A stretch of DNA of 5,217 nucleotides from Nitrospirota bacterium. Lineage in GTDB: Bacteria; Nitrospirota; Nitrospiria; Nitrospirales; UBA8639. Location of the stretch: contig JAOUQB010000205.1 in assembly GCA_029879555.1 (NCBI GenBank), positions 1 to 5,217 of the forward strand, given 5' to 3'. The notes beneath the pieces are model-generated. The model made no database searches. It had not been told where the DNA came from and worked only from the letters and a program-made list of their open reading frames with translations. Made by a program: the position numbers and the translations under genes. Below are positions 1 through 5,217 of this stretch, piece after piece. Each line of letters starts with the position of its first letter. Position 1 is the stretch's first letter.

Positions 1-641
1 TCCAACATGCCGGTCTGCGCGTGACCATCTCTCGTGGGGAAGGAGAGCTAGGGATTGATCCACGGTTGTGTGCTCGCCCGACCGTTGTGGTCATGGCCAA
101 GCCTATTGTCGAATATACGGAACCACAACGGGAGCAGGGTGTGACCTTACATCTGGCGTCTATTAGGCGAAATCATGAGTTGGCTCAATCTCCACAAATT
201 AAGGCCATCAGTTTTTTGAATAATATTCTGGCTAAACAGGAAGCTGTTCGGATCGGAGCCGATGATGCCCTAATGTTGAATATGGATCGGGAGTTAACTG
301 AATGCACAGCAAGCAATATTTTTTTCGTGAAACATCAATGTTTGTATACACCAGCGGTGGCATGTGGAATTTTGCAAGGCGTGACCCGCGATGTGGTGTT
401 GGAGCTCGCTGTAGAGCAAGGGATGAGTGTGGAGGAAGGACATTATACGATTGAGGAATTATTCCAGGCTGATGAGTGTTTTATCACCAACACTGGTCTC
501 GAAATAATGCCTGTCTCAAAGGTCGGGGATTATCAGATAGGGCGTGGGAAGGGTGGTCCGCAGACCAGCGCGTTATTGAGGGCCTTCAAAGCCAATATGC
601 ATCGATATTTAGGGCCGTGCCTGGCGTCCTCGCATGGATAG
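1..641 (+). CDS. Class IV PLP-dependent aminotransferase (aminodeoxychorismate lyase / BCAT-like), 5'-truncated
   Basis: The reading frame is open from the left edge (first full codon at 3-5, reading QHAGLRVTISRG) to the TAG at 639-641. About 90 N-terminal residues therefore lie outside the window, and the GTG at 21 is internal, not a start. The family is clear. RVTISRGEGELG matches the mid-domain strand of fold-type IV enzymes. The PLP Schiff-base lysine is in QIKAISFLNN (codon 201-203). The glutamate that contacts the pyridine nitrogen is in ECTASNIFF (codon 300-302), followed by the conserved LYTP, GILQGVTR and ADECFITNT segments and a GRGKGGPQT tail. Members act in the cytosol as branched-chain aminotransferases (IlvE), D-amino-acid transaminases or 4-amino-4-deoxychorismate lyases (PabC, folate pathway). 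The ITNTGLEIMPV segment and the 33-residue lysine-to-glutamate spacing lean towards a PabC-like enzyme. The IGRGKGGPQT tail is equally common in IlvE-like proteins, so the substrate is left open. It converges with nadB. Confidence 0.95.
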   Translation, partial: QHAGLRVTISRGEGELGIDPRLCARPTVVVMAKPIVEYTEPQREQGVTLHLASIRRNHELAQSPQIKAISFLNNILAKQEAVRIGADDALMLNMDRELTECTASNIFFVKHQCLYTPAVACGILQGVTRDVVLELAVEQGMSVEEGHYTIEELFQADECFITNTGLEIMPVSKVGDYQIGRGKGGPQTSALLRAFKANMHRYLGPCLASSHG

Positions 642-651
642 GGTGCCAGCT

Positions 652-2271
652 TCAGGTCCGGCGGGGTTTGTTGGTTTTATGAGAATGGGATGCAGGGGCC
701 CTCACTGGAATTTGTTGGCACTGACTATGGACTTTCCATTTTAACCCTTTGAAAAAGGGAATGTCCTCTCGGTAATGGGCTCCGACGCTGTTGGTTCGCC
801 AGAGCGCCGCTTCCGTGACACAGCGTCCAACCTGAACCATATTTTGTGTTTCTAATCCCGTTCGGTTGAACGGTGGCAGTTGCAATTTGCGAGACCACTG
901 CTGAAGTTGGTCGAGTGCTTTCCGTAAGGATTCCCCTGTTCGAATTAATCCCACCTTGGTCCACATTAATCGACGCAGCGAATTTCGGAGTTTCTCCACG
1001 TCTTGTTCAGACATGTGTTGGGCTGAAGATTGCCGGGCGATGAAAGGAGTCATAGTGCTTGGTGGTGAAGAGGTTTTGGAAAAAATTGATGCGGCTTCAG
1101 CAGCACGTAATCCGAAGACTAATCCCTCCAGCAGTGAATTACTGGCTAGACGGTTGGCGCCATGGACACCCGAACAGGCTGCCTCGCCAGCGGCAAACAG
1201 GCCCGGCAGGTTAGAGGCGCCGTGGAGATCAGTTTTCACGCCTCCCATAAAATAATGGGCGCTGGGTGAGACGGGAATCCATTCTTCAGAGATATCAATG
1301 TCATACCGTAAACACGTGGAATAAATCGTGGGGAAGCGTTCCTTTAAAAACGACTCCCCTAAATGGGTGACATCCAAGTAGACGTGTCGGGCTTTGGTTT
1401 TTTGCATTTCTGCCCAAATGGCACGGGAGACAATATCGCGTGGGGCAAGTTCTTGATTCTGATCGTATTGTTTCATAAATCGTTCGCAGCGATTGTTCCG
1501 AAGGATTCCGCCTTCACCACGCAACGCTTCTGAGAGAAGAAACGGAGGGCTTGATGGGAGATACAGCGAGGTGGGATGAAATTGGACAAATTCCATATCT
1601 TCAAGAATGGCCCCGGCTCGAAGAGCCATGGCAATGCCATCGCCGGTTGCATTGGGTGGATTTGTCGTACGTGCGTAGATTTGGCCGGCTCCACCAGTGA
1701 CTAATAAAACAGCCGAAGCCCAAATGGTTTTGCAGGTTCCTTTTTGTTCGTCCAGGACGATGGCTCCACAACACCGGCCATCCTGAATCAGCAGTTCCAC
1801 CCCGAAATGATTGCCCAACCATTTTAAGTTTTTAAGGCCTTGAGCTTTGGTGCTCAATGCCCGGACCATTTCACTCCCGGTGGCATCTCCGCCGGCTCGT
1901 AATACCCGGTGCCGGCTATGGGCTCCTTCTTTGGTAAAAGCCAACTGGCCATCGACGGTGTCGAATTTGGCTCCCCATTCAATTAGTTCGTGAATACGGG
2001 AGGGGCCTTCTTCCACCAATGCCTTTGTGGCTGGACGTGAACCCAGCTGATGTCCCGCTTTGACCGTATCGGTGAAGTGAAGATCGACATCGTCCTCTTC
2101 GCTCAACGCTACCGCGACACCGCCTTGGGCATAGAACGAGTTGTTGTCTTGGGGCCCGCCTTTGGCCACCATCGTGACTTCCCCATGTCGGCAAAGTTCA
2201 ATAGCCGCACGAAGGCCGGCCACGCCCGCGCCAATGATAAGAAAATCCGTGGAAAGAACTTGATTGTTCAT
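652..2271 (-). CDS. nadB: L-aspartate oxidase NadB
   Basis: This cytosolic FAD enzyme oxidises L-aspartate to iminoaspartate, which quinolinate synthase NadA then uses in de novo NAD synthesis. At 539 residues it matches the usual length of about 540. Visible motifs are the FAD dinucleotide-binding GAGVAG (14-19), AQGG (48-51), HSRHRVLRAGGDATG (118-132), GGAGQIYARTTNP (193-205), QFHPT (230-234), SEALRGEGG (247-255), ELAPRDIVSRAI (274-285), SAHYFMGGV with His339, and AAGEAACSGVHGANRLASNS ending near 379. A C-terminal helical domain carries GRCVTEAALWRTNSVGAHY. Together with the short length, the SAHYFMGGV and GVHGANRLASN segments and the Ala-rich active-site strand favour NadB over the succinate dehydrogenase or fumarate reductase flavoprotein. 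The ATG at 2271 is chosen because it has a CAAGG sequence five bases upstream. A TTG at 2286 would add five residues but has no ribosome-binding site. The lipoprotein gene lies 67 bases upstream on the same strand with no terminator seen between them, so co-transcription is likely. No nadA or nadC is in the window. Confidence 0.97.
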   Translation of the reverse strand: MNNQVLSTDFLIIGAGVAGLRAAIELCRHGEVTMVAKGGPQDNNSFYAQGGVAVALSEEDDVDLHFTDTVKAGHQLGSRPATKALVEEGPSRIHELIEWGAKFDTVDGQLAFTKEGAHSRHRVLRAGGDATGSEMVRALSTKAQGLKNLKWLGNHFGVELLIQDGRCCGAIVLDEQKGTCKTIWASAVLLVTGGAGQIYARTTNPPNATGDGIAMALRAGAILEDMEFVQFHPTSLYLPSSPPFLLSEALRGEGGILRNNRCERFMKQYDQNQELAPRDIVSRAIWAEMQKTKARHVYLDVTHLGESFLKERFPTIYSTCLRYDIDISEEWIPVSPSAHYFMGGVKTDLHGASNLPGLFAAGEAACSGVHGANRLASNSLLEGLVFGLRAAEAASIFSKTSSPPSTMTPFIARQSSAQHMSEQDVEKLRNSLRRLMWTKVGLIRTGESLRKALDQLQQWSRKLQLPPFNRTGLETQNMVQVGRCVTEAALWRTNSVGAHYREDIPFFKGLKWKVHSQCQQIPVRAPASHSHKTNKPRRT

Positions 2272-2338
2272 AGGGGCCTTGACCAATGAAGAAGGTATGA
2301 TGAGAGTGAAAAGGCTCTAGAAAAAGATCGTGCAGGAA

Positions 2339-2836
2339 TCAGGAGGGGAGATTGAGGCGAGTCGCCATGCCGAAGGGAAGGTCGCCTTCCACCCCTCGAA
2401 GGAGGATCACCTGGTTTCCACTCCATAAAAGGACCCCGTGACCCCTGGCTTGGTCGCTCGATCCCTGAGCCGAGCGTTGCCAGGTACCTTGCCAGGAAAT
2501 AAAGGCGGAAATGCGGTTGCCATCAATGAGGATCCGGTCCACAGTGAAATCGAGGTGAATCGTAGAAAATGTGGAAAAATCTTGTCGTGCCTCAGACTCC
2601 AAAATTTCTAGTTGTTCCAGGGGCAAAAGGAGTTCATGGAAGGCGGACGCATCTTCATTGACATAAGCCGTTTCGAGTGTTTTGATGGCCTGGACCACTC
2701 GCTGAAATCGAGCATGATCTTCCGGATATTTCGGTGTTTTTGTTGAACATCCGGTCCCAACCAGGCAGACCAATCCTAGGACAGTCAATGTCGTCCATGC
2801 CCAAAGGCGATTGATGCTACGGGGTTGGATGCGCAT
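2339..2836 (-). CDS. Predicted outer-membrane lipoprotein, possible NTF2/SnoaL-like fold
   Basis: The product has 165 residues. The N-terminus has a positively charged n-region (Arg2, Arg6, Arg10), a hydrophobic stretch at about 11-26 (LWAWTTLTVLGLVCLV), and then GTGC with the likely lipidated Cys30. The lipobox is imperfect because Gly, not Leu, is at -3. Ser at +2 would favour sorting to the outer membrane by the Lol system. The mature part begins with a helix (about 41-70, FQRVVQAIKTLETAYVNEDA). Strand-like segments follow: IHLDFTVDRILIDGNRISAF (93-112), WQGTW (115-119) and GHGVLLWSGNQVILLRGV (132-149). A helix followed by a curved sheet with ID-x-NR and W-x-G-x-W elements resembles NTF2/SnoaL-like domains. 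That resemblance is only by eye and no function is assigned. It starts at the first ATG of its frame, with only a weak AGGG upstream. The gene is divergent from the bS22-like gene and upstream of nadB. The lipoprotein nature is fairly secure and the fold is tentative. Confidence 0.85.
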   Translation of the reverse strand: MRIQPRSINRLWAWTTLTVLGLVCLVGTGCSTKTPKYPEDHARFQRVVQAIKTLETAYVNEDASAFHELLLPLEQLEILESEARQDFSTFSTIHLDFTVDRILIDGNRISAFISWQGTWQRSAQGSSDQARGHGVLLWSGNQVILLRGVEGDLPFGMATRLNLPS

Positions 2837-2844
2837 GAGGCCCT

Positions 2845-2874
2845 ATAATGGAGAAGGCTCCTAGTGAGGGTCAA
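2845..2874 (-). promoter_or_regulatory. Candidate sigma70-type promoter for the lipoprotein-nadB unit
   Basis: On the minus strand, TTGACC (complement of 2869-2874) is followed after 18 bases by CATTAT (complement of 2845-2850). That is 5/6 and 4/6 matches to the consensus hexamers. Transcription would start at about 2838, only two or three bases before the ATG at 2836, which implies a nearly leaderless mRNA. It is found by eye, and single promoter matches often occur by chance. Confidence 0.4.
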
Positions 2875-2883
2875 GAGAATTGT

Positions 2884-2902
2884 AAAAAAGGAGATGACTC
2901 CT
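2884..2902 (-). terminator. Weak leftward terminator-like hairpin
   Basis: Read on the minus strand, AGGAG, the loop TCAT and CTCCT form a perfect 5-bp stem followed directly by five T residues (complement of 2884-2888). It sits about 10 bases upstream of the candidate lipoprotein promoter, so it could block leftward read-through into that gene. The stem is short and no gene is known to need it, so it may be fortuitous. Confidence 0.25.
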
Positions 2903-2935
2903 GGATAGAGGAGCGGGTATGATAGGTTGGTTTCC

Positions 2936-2965
2936 TTGACACTTTTCTCAGCCCTATGATACCTA
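2936..2965 (+). promoter_or_regulatory. Candidate promoter for the bS22-like / DUF6812-like unit
   Basis: A perfect -35 hexamer TTGACA lies at 2936-2941. The -10 element is poor: GATACC (2958-2963) at 16 bases, or overlapping alternatives within TATGATACCTAG (2955-2966). A start near 2970 would give an untranslated leader of about 86 bases before the ATG at 3057, containing the dyad at 2985-3001. Support comes mainly from the -35 match and the position in the divergent intergenic region. Confidence 0.4.
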
Positions 2966-2984
2966 GATCGGTTGTTCATGGGGT

Positions 2985-3001
2985 CCAACGATAAACGTTG
3001 G
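2985..3001 (+). promoter_or_regulatory. Dyad / leader hairpin upstream of the bS22-like gene
   Basis: CCAACG and CGTTGG form a perfect 6-bp inverted repeat around ATAAA. It can be extended by two G-U pairs (2983-2984 with 3002-3003). There is no T-run after it, so it is not an intrinsic terminator. Its position, 56 bases before the start codon and just downstream of the candidate promoter, fits either an RNA hairpin in the leader or a DNA operator. Which of these it is, if functional at all, cannot be told from one sequence. Confidence 0.35.
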
Positions 3002-3056
3002 GTGTTGTGTCTGTGGCTTGCCATCTCATAATTTACTAAACGAGGAATCCATCTCT

Positions 3057-3152
3057 ATGTCGAGTGTGGTCAAAAAGCGGAGGAAGAAGATGCGCAAGCA
3101 TAAGCATAAAAAACTTCGTCGCCGCATGAAATTCGCTAAACGGCGCAATTAA
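3057..3152 (+). CDS. bS22-like ribosomal mini-protein (AURKAIP1/COX24 domain), 31 aa
   Basis: ATG at 3057 to TAA at 3150-3152 encodes 31 residues beginning MSSVVKKRRKKMRKHKHKK and ending MKFAKRRN. Eighteen of 31 residues are Lys or Arg, two more are His, and none is acidic. The S-V-[IV]-KKRRK-[KR]-M opening followed by K-H-[KR]-KL-x-R is the signature of the AURKAIP1/COX24 (mS38) domain. Short bacterial members of this family include the small-subunit protein bS22 of mycobacterial ribosomes, where such peptides are embedded in rRNA. A ribosomal role here is inferred from that similarity. The start is supported by GAGGA at 3042-3046, ten bases upstream of the ATG, a somewhat long spacing. No other ATG lies in frame before it within the family's conserved start. 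The DUF6812-like gene starts 33 bases downstream with no terminator between, so both are probably on one mRNA. The gene falls below many gene-calling length cut-offs. Confidence 0.9.
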   Translation: MSSVVKKRRKKMRKHKHKKLRRRMKFAKRRN

Positions 3153-3185
3153 TTACATCGGTCAGCAGGGAAGGGGGCATGTCGT

Positions 3186-3407
3186 ATGACCCAGGGGAAA
3201 AAGACTCGAATTAGGGTACGCTCCTCCCTGTCGACCTATGTCGGTGAACTGCTCATTCCGCCTATGCGGAATCGAATATCGGATGTCCTCAATGATGAAT
3301 CGGTCCTCTTTGTGAATTTAACCGATGTCCTCATTGATGACACCCACCATTCGGAGTTTGTCGCACTCAATAAAATGCAAATCGAATCGGTTGTTCAAAT
3401 CGATTGA
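3186..3407 (+). CDS. Small conserved hypothetical protein, DUF6812-like
   Basis: The product has 73 residues and I do not know its function. It begins with a basic strand (KKTRIRVRSSL, 5-15), then TYVGELLIP (17-25), the RNRISDVLND segment (28-37), a strand LFVNLTDVLID (41-51), and a final strand EFVALNKMQIESVVQID (57-73). This all-beta pattern, with Gly20 after the first strand and an R-x-SD-x-LN motif, suggests a small barrel (Sm- or SH3-like), and it resembles DUF6812 proteins as I remember them. No signal peptide or membrane segment is present, so it is probably cytosolic. The ATG at 3186 has AAGGGGG (3171-3177) eight bases upstream. An out-of-frame ATG at 3179 opens only an 11-codon frame. 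The gene follows the bS22-like gene by 33 bases and is followed by a probable terminator at 3470-3490. The coding call is firm, the family assignment moderate. Confidence 0.85.
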   Translation: MTQGKKTRIRVRSSLSTYVGELLIPPMRNRISDVLNDESVLFVNLTDVLIDDTHHSEFVALNKMQIESVVQID

Positions 3408-3469
3408 CGCCGCCTGTTCTTCTCCTGCCTTCCTGCCTCAATTTTTTTTCAGACAGTGGATAGTGAATA

Positions 3470-3490
3470 GGTCCTCTTGGACCCATTTTT
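3470..3490 (+). terminator. Probable rho-independent terminator after the DUF6812-like gene
   Basis: GGTCC (3470-3474), a TCTT loop and GGACC (3479-3483) form a perfect 5-bp GC-rich stem. CA and five T residues (3486-3490) follow. It lies 63 bases after the stop codon at 3407 and before the ABC exporter gene, so it would close the bS22-like / DUF6812-like unit. The stem is short, but the tetraloop and T-run are well placed. A separate T8 run at 3442-3449 has no stem in front of it. Confidence 0.5.
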
Positions 3491-3494
3491 CATA

Positions 3495-3523
3495 TTGACC
3501 CAACAATAACGTGGTAATAATTG
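3495..3523 (+). promoter_or_regulatory. Candidate promoter overlapping the 5' end of the ABC exporter gene
   Basis: TTGACC (3495-3500) is followed after 17 bases by TAATTG (3518-3523). An AT-rich TAATAA (3515-3520) overlaps the same place. A start about seven bases downstream would fall at or just inside the ATG at 3525, so this promoter would give a leaderless mRNA, or transcription begins elsewhere. It sits immediately after the terminator-like hairpin, where a new promoter would be expected. Confidence 0.3.
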
Positions 3524-3524
3524 T

Positions 3525-5217
3525 ATGAATCAGTGGTCTCGCTTTCTGCCGTTTATTCGCCCTCAAATGGTGATTATGGCTTGTGCCGGCGTGGCGGTCA
3601 TGGGCGTCGCCGCCTGCAATCTCATCCTGATCCGGATGGCCGGGTCTTTATGGGACCTCATCACCGTACAAAAAGATCTCCAGCAACTCACCACGATGGT
3701 GTGGATGTTTATCGGTTTAGTTGTGGGGCAAGGGGTCTTGTCGATGGCTCATAGTTATATGACGGCCTTGGCTTCCCAGCATGTGATGGCAGATTTTCGT
3801 ACGCATGTGTTTTCCCATCTGCATCGGCTCTCCCTCAAATTCTTTGCCAAGCGCCGCACGGGGGAATTGATTTCTCGCCTCATGAACGATGTGGGGGTCA
3901 TTCAAAATCTCCTCACCGAAACGCCCATGGATGCACTCAAGCATTTGGTCACCATTATTGGAGGAGTCGGGTTTCTCCTCGTGATGAATTGGCGTTTGTG
4001 TCTGTTGATTCTCATTCTCCTCCCCTTACTGGCCCTGGTGGCACGGGTTTTTGGGAAACGGTTAAAAGCCCTTTCTCTGAAAATTCAGGACCAAACGGCT
4101 CAGGTGACCACGCTTATTGAAGAAGTGGTCTCCGGCATTCGGGAGGTGAAATCATTTGTCCAGGGTCATCGAGAAGAAGCCAGGTTTCGTTCGGGCATAG
4201 AAGGGCTGTTAGCGACAACCATGCAGCGGACGGCGGTCTTGGCGGTCTTTGTTCCGGTAATCACGTTTTTCACCTTTGTGATGGCCATTGGGGTCTTGTG
4301 GTATGGCGGCAAACAGGTCATTGAAGGGCAGTTATCGCCAGGTGAACTCTTTGCCTTTGTCCTGTTTGCGGGAATTCTCATTGGGCCGTTTGGATCGGCG
4401 GCGCGAATTTTTACGCAGGTGAAAGAAGTGCAAGGGGCGATGACTCGAGTCTTCGAACTCCTGGATGCGCCCTTAGATATTCGCGATAGCCCAGATTCCA
4501 AGCCTGTAGTGCCGATTCGGGGGGATATTCAGTTTGATGACGTGCAATTTGCCTATGAAGAACGCCCTCCTGTCTTGGAATCTGTTTCCTTTTCGATTAA
4601 AGCCGGAGAATGTGTGGCACTTGTCGGGCCGACAGGGGCTGGGAAAACCACGATCATTAATCTGCTTCATCGTTTTTATGATCCCACAAAGGGACGAGTG
4701 CTCATTGATGGCCATGATGTGAGATCCATTCAATTGGACAGTTTCTACAGTCAACTCGCGTTGGTTCCTCAAGAAACGTTTTTATTTGGCGGGACCATCA
4801 TGGACAATATTCGATATGGCCGTTGGGATGCCTCCGAAGCGGATGTGATTGAAGCCAGTCAACGTGCCAATGCCCATGAATTTATTCACTCCCTGCCCGC
4901 TGGGTATCAAACAATCTTAGGAGAAAAGGGTGTGAACCTATCGGGCGGGCAACGTCAGCGGGTGGCTATTGCTCGGGCATTGTTAAAGGATCCCCGAATC
5001 CTCATCCTTGATGAAGCGACATCGGCGTTGGATAGTCAATCGGAATCGTTGGTGCAAGGGGCGTTGGTGGAGCTCATGAAAGGGCGGACGACGTTAATGA
5101 TTGCCCATCGTTTTTCTTCTATCCAACGGGCTGACCGGATTCTTGTGCTTCATCGGGGGACGATTATCGAAGAAGGTCGCCATGAGGCGTTGCTGGAGCA
5201 ACGTGGTCTTTATCATC
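3525..5217 (+). CDS. MsbA-like ABC exporter half-transporter (permease-ATPase fusion), 3'-truncated
   Basis: This frame is open from ATG 3525 to the right edge, giving 564 residues of a protein that is usually about 580-600. The N-terminal part is a type I exporter membrane domain with six predicted helices: about 15-36, 58-79, two between 140 and 180, and two between 240 and 300. It carries the cytoplasmic segment RRTGELISRLMNDV near residue 115. The ATPase domain from about 333 shows an A-loop Tyr344, Walker A GPTGAGKT (368-375), Q-loop Gln416, signature LSGGQ (472-476), Walker B ILILD with catalytic Glu497, D-loop SALD and H-loop His528, so it looks catalytically intact. Proteins of this type work as homodimers in the inner membrane. 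The MsbA branch flips lipid A or related lipids, but other members export drugs or peptides, so the substrate is inferred and no symbol is given. ATG 3525 is the first start after an in-frame TAA at 3507-3509, and it has no good Shine-Dalgarno sequence. Confidence 0.95.
   Translation, partial: MNQWSRFLPFIRPQMVIMACAGVAVMGVAACNLILIRMAGSLWDLITVQKDLQQLTTMVWMFIGLVVGQGVLSMAHSYMTALASQHVMADFRTHVFSHLHRLSLKFFAKRRTGELISRLMNDVGVIQNLLTETPMDALKHLVTIIGGVGFLLVMNWRLCLLILILLPLLALVARVFGKRLKALSLKIQDQTAQVTTLIEEVVSGIREVKSFVQGHREEARFRSGIEGLLATTMQRTAVLAVFVPVITFFTFVMAIGVLWYGGKQVIEGQLSPGELFAFVLFAGILIGPFGSAARIFTQVKEVQGAMTRVFELLDAPLDIRDSPDSKPVVPIRGDIQFDDVQFAYEERPPVLESVSFSIKAGECVALVGPTGAGKTTIINLLHRFYDPTKGRVLIDGHDVRSIQLDSFYSQLALVPQETFLFGGTIMDNIRYGRWDASEADVIEASQRANAHEFIHSLPAGYQTILGEKGVNLSGGQRQRVAIARALLKDPRILILDEATSALDSQSESLVQGALVELMKGRTTLMIAHRFSSIQRADRILVLHRGTIIEEGRHEALLEQRGLYH

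Noticed and set aside
956..1255. Plus-strand open frame of 99 codons inside nadB, and similar smaller frames within nadB on both strands
   Set aside because: They lie opposite or within a highly conserved NadB coding frame, and their translations show no recognisable domain composition. They are shadows of nadB.
652..2271. Possible succinate dehydrogenase/fumarate reductase flavoprotein instead of NadB
   Set aside because: The 539-residue length, the GVHGANRLASNS segment with the short C-terminal helical domain, and the absence of adjacent iron-sulfur or membrane anchor subunits all favour NadB.
2844..2849. Perfect TATAAT on the plus strand
   Set aside because: No -35 hexamer lies at 15-19 bases upstream, and the nearest plus-strand gene starts 208 bases further on. 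It is better explained as part of the minus-strand -10 region or as chance.
2785..3024. Minus-strand frame of 79 codons across the divergent intergenic region
   Set aside because: It overlaps the lipoprotein start in another frame and both candidate promoters, and it has no convincing ribosome-binding site or domain.
3424..3438. CCTGCCT direct repeat (3424-3430, 3432-3438) next to a T8 run at 3442-3449
   Set aside because: There are only two copies with a one-base gap and no hairpin before the T-run. It looks like simple pyrimidine-rich intergenic sequence, not a repeat array or terminator.
3521..3754. Plus-strand TTG-initiated frame of 77 codons at the start of the ABC exporter gene
   Set aside because: It overlaps the exporter's first membrane helices in another frame, and its translation is rich in Arg, Gly and His with no family resemblance.
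4166..4501. Minus-strand open frame of 111 codons within the ABC exporter gene, with others at 3717-3944 and 4473-4772
   Set aside because: The sense strand encodes an intact exporter with all ATPase motifs, so these are antisense shadow frames with no domain signal.

Overview
The window looks like a piece of a Gram-negative bacterial chromosome, most likely from the phylum Nitrospirota (Nitrospira-like). This assignment is an inference. It rests on roughly balanced base composition judged by eye, the character of the proteins, and the combination of a bS22-type mini-protein, a small DUF6812-like protein and an MsbA-type exporter. No rRNA, tRNA, CRISPR array, insertion sequence or phage gene is visible. 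Coding density is high and the content is housekeeping.

Layout, left to right. (1) Positions 1-641, plus strand: the C-terminal two thirds of a class IV PLP-dependent aminotransferase, probably aminodeoxychorismate lyase or a branched-chain aminotransferase relative, cut by the left edge. (2) Positions 652-2271, minus strand: a complete L-aspartate oxidase gene, nadB, converging on the aminotransferase with only 10 bases between the stop codons. (3) Positions 2339-2836, minus strand: a small predicted outer-membrane lipoprotein, upstream of nadB and probably co-transcribed with it. (4) Positions 2837-3056: a 220-base divergent intergenic region with promoter-like elements facing both ways, a weak leftward terminator-like hairpin and a dyad in the rightward leader. 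(5) Positions 3057-3152, plus strand: a 31-codon gene for a very basic bS22/AURKAIP1-COX24 domain ribosomal mini-protein. (6) Positions 3186-3407, plus strand: a 73-residue DUF6812-like protein in the same transcription unit, followed by a probable intrinsic terminator at 3470-3490. (7) Positions 3525-5217, plus strand: an MsbA-like ABC exporter half-transporter running off the right edge.

Functionally this is a set of adjacent housekeeping genes, not a single pathway. It covers cofactor or amino-acid synthesis (class IV aminotransferase; NadB for the first step of de novo NAD synthesis), an envelope lipoprotein of unknown role, a ribosome-associated mini-protein with a small companion, and a lipid-type exporter. 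The most noteworthy element is the 31-residue basic protein, which is easily missed by gene callers. Next come its leader dyad and its link to the DUF6812-like gene, and the two start codons (lipoprotein and ABC exporter) that seem to have very short or no leaders. I see no convincing novel multi-gene system here.
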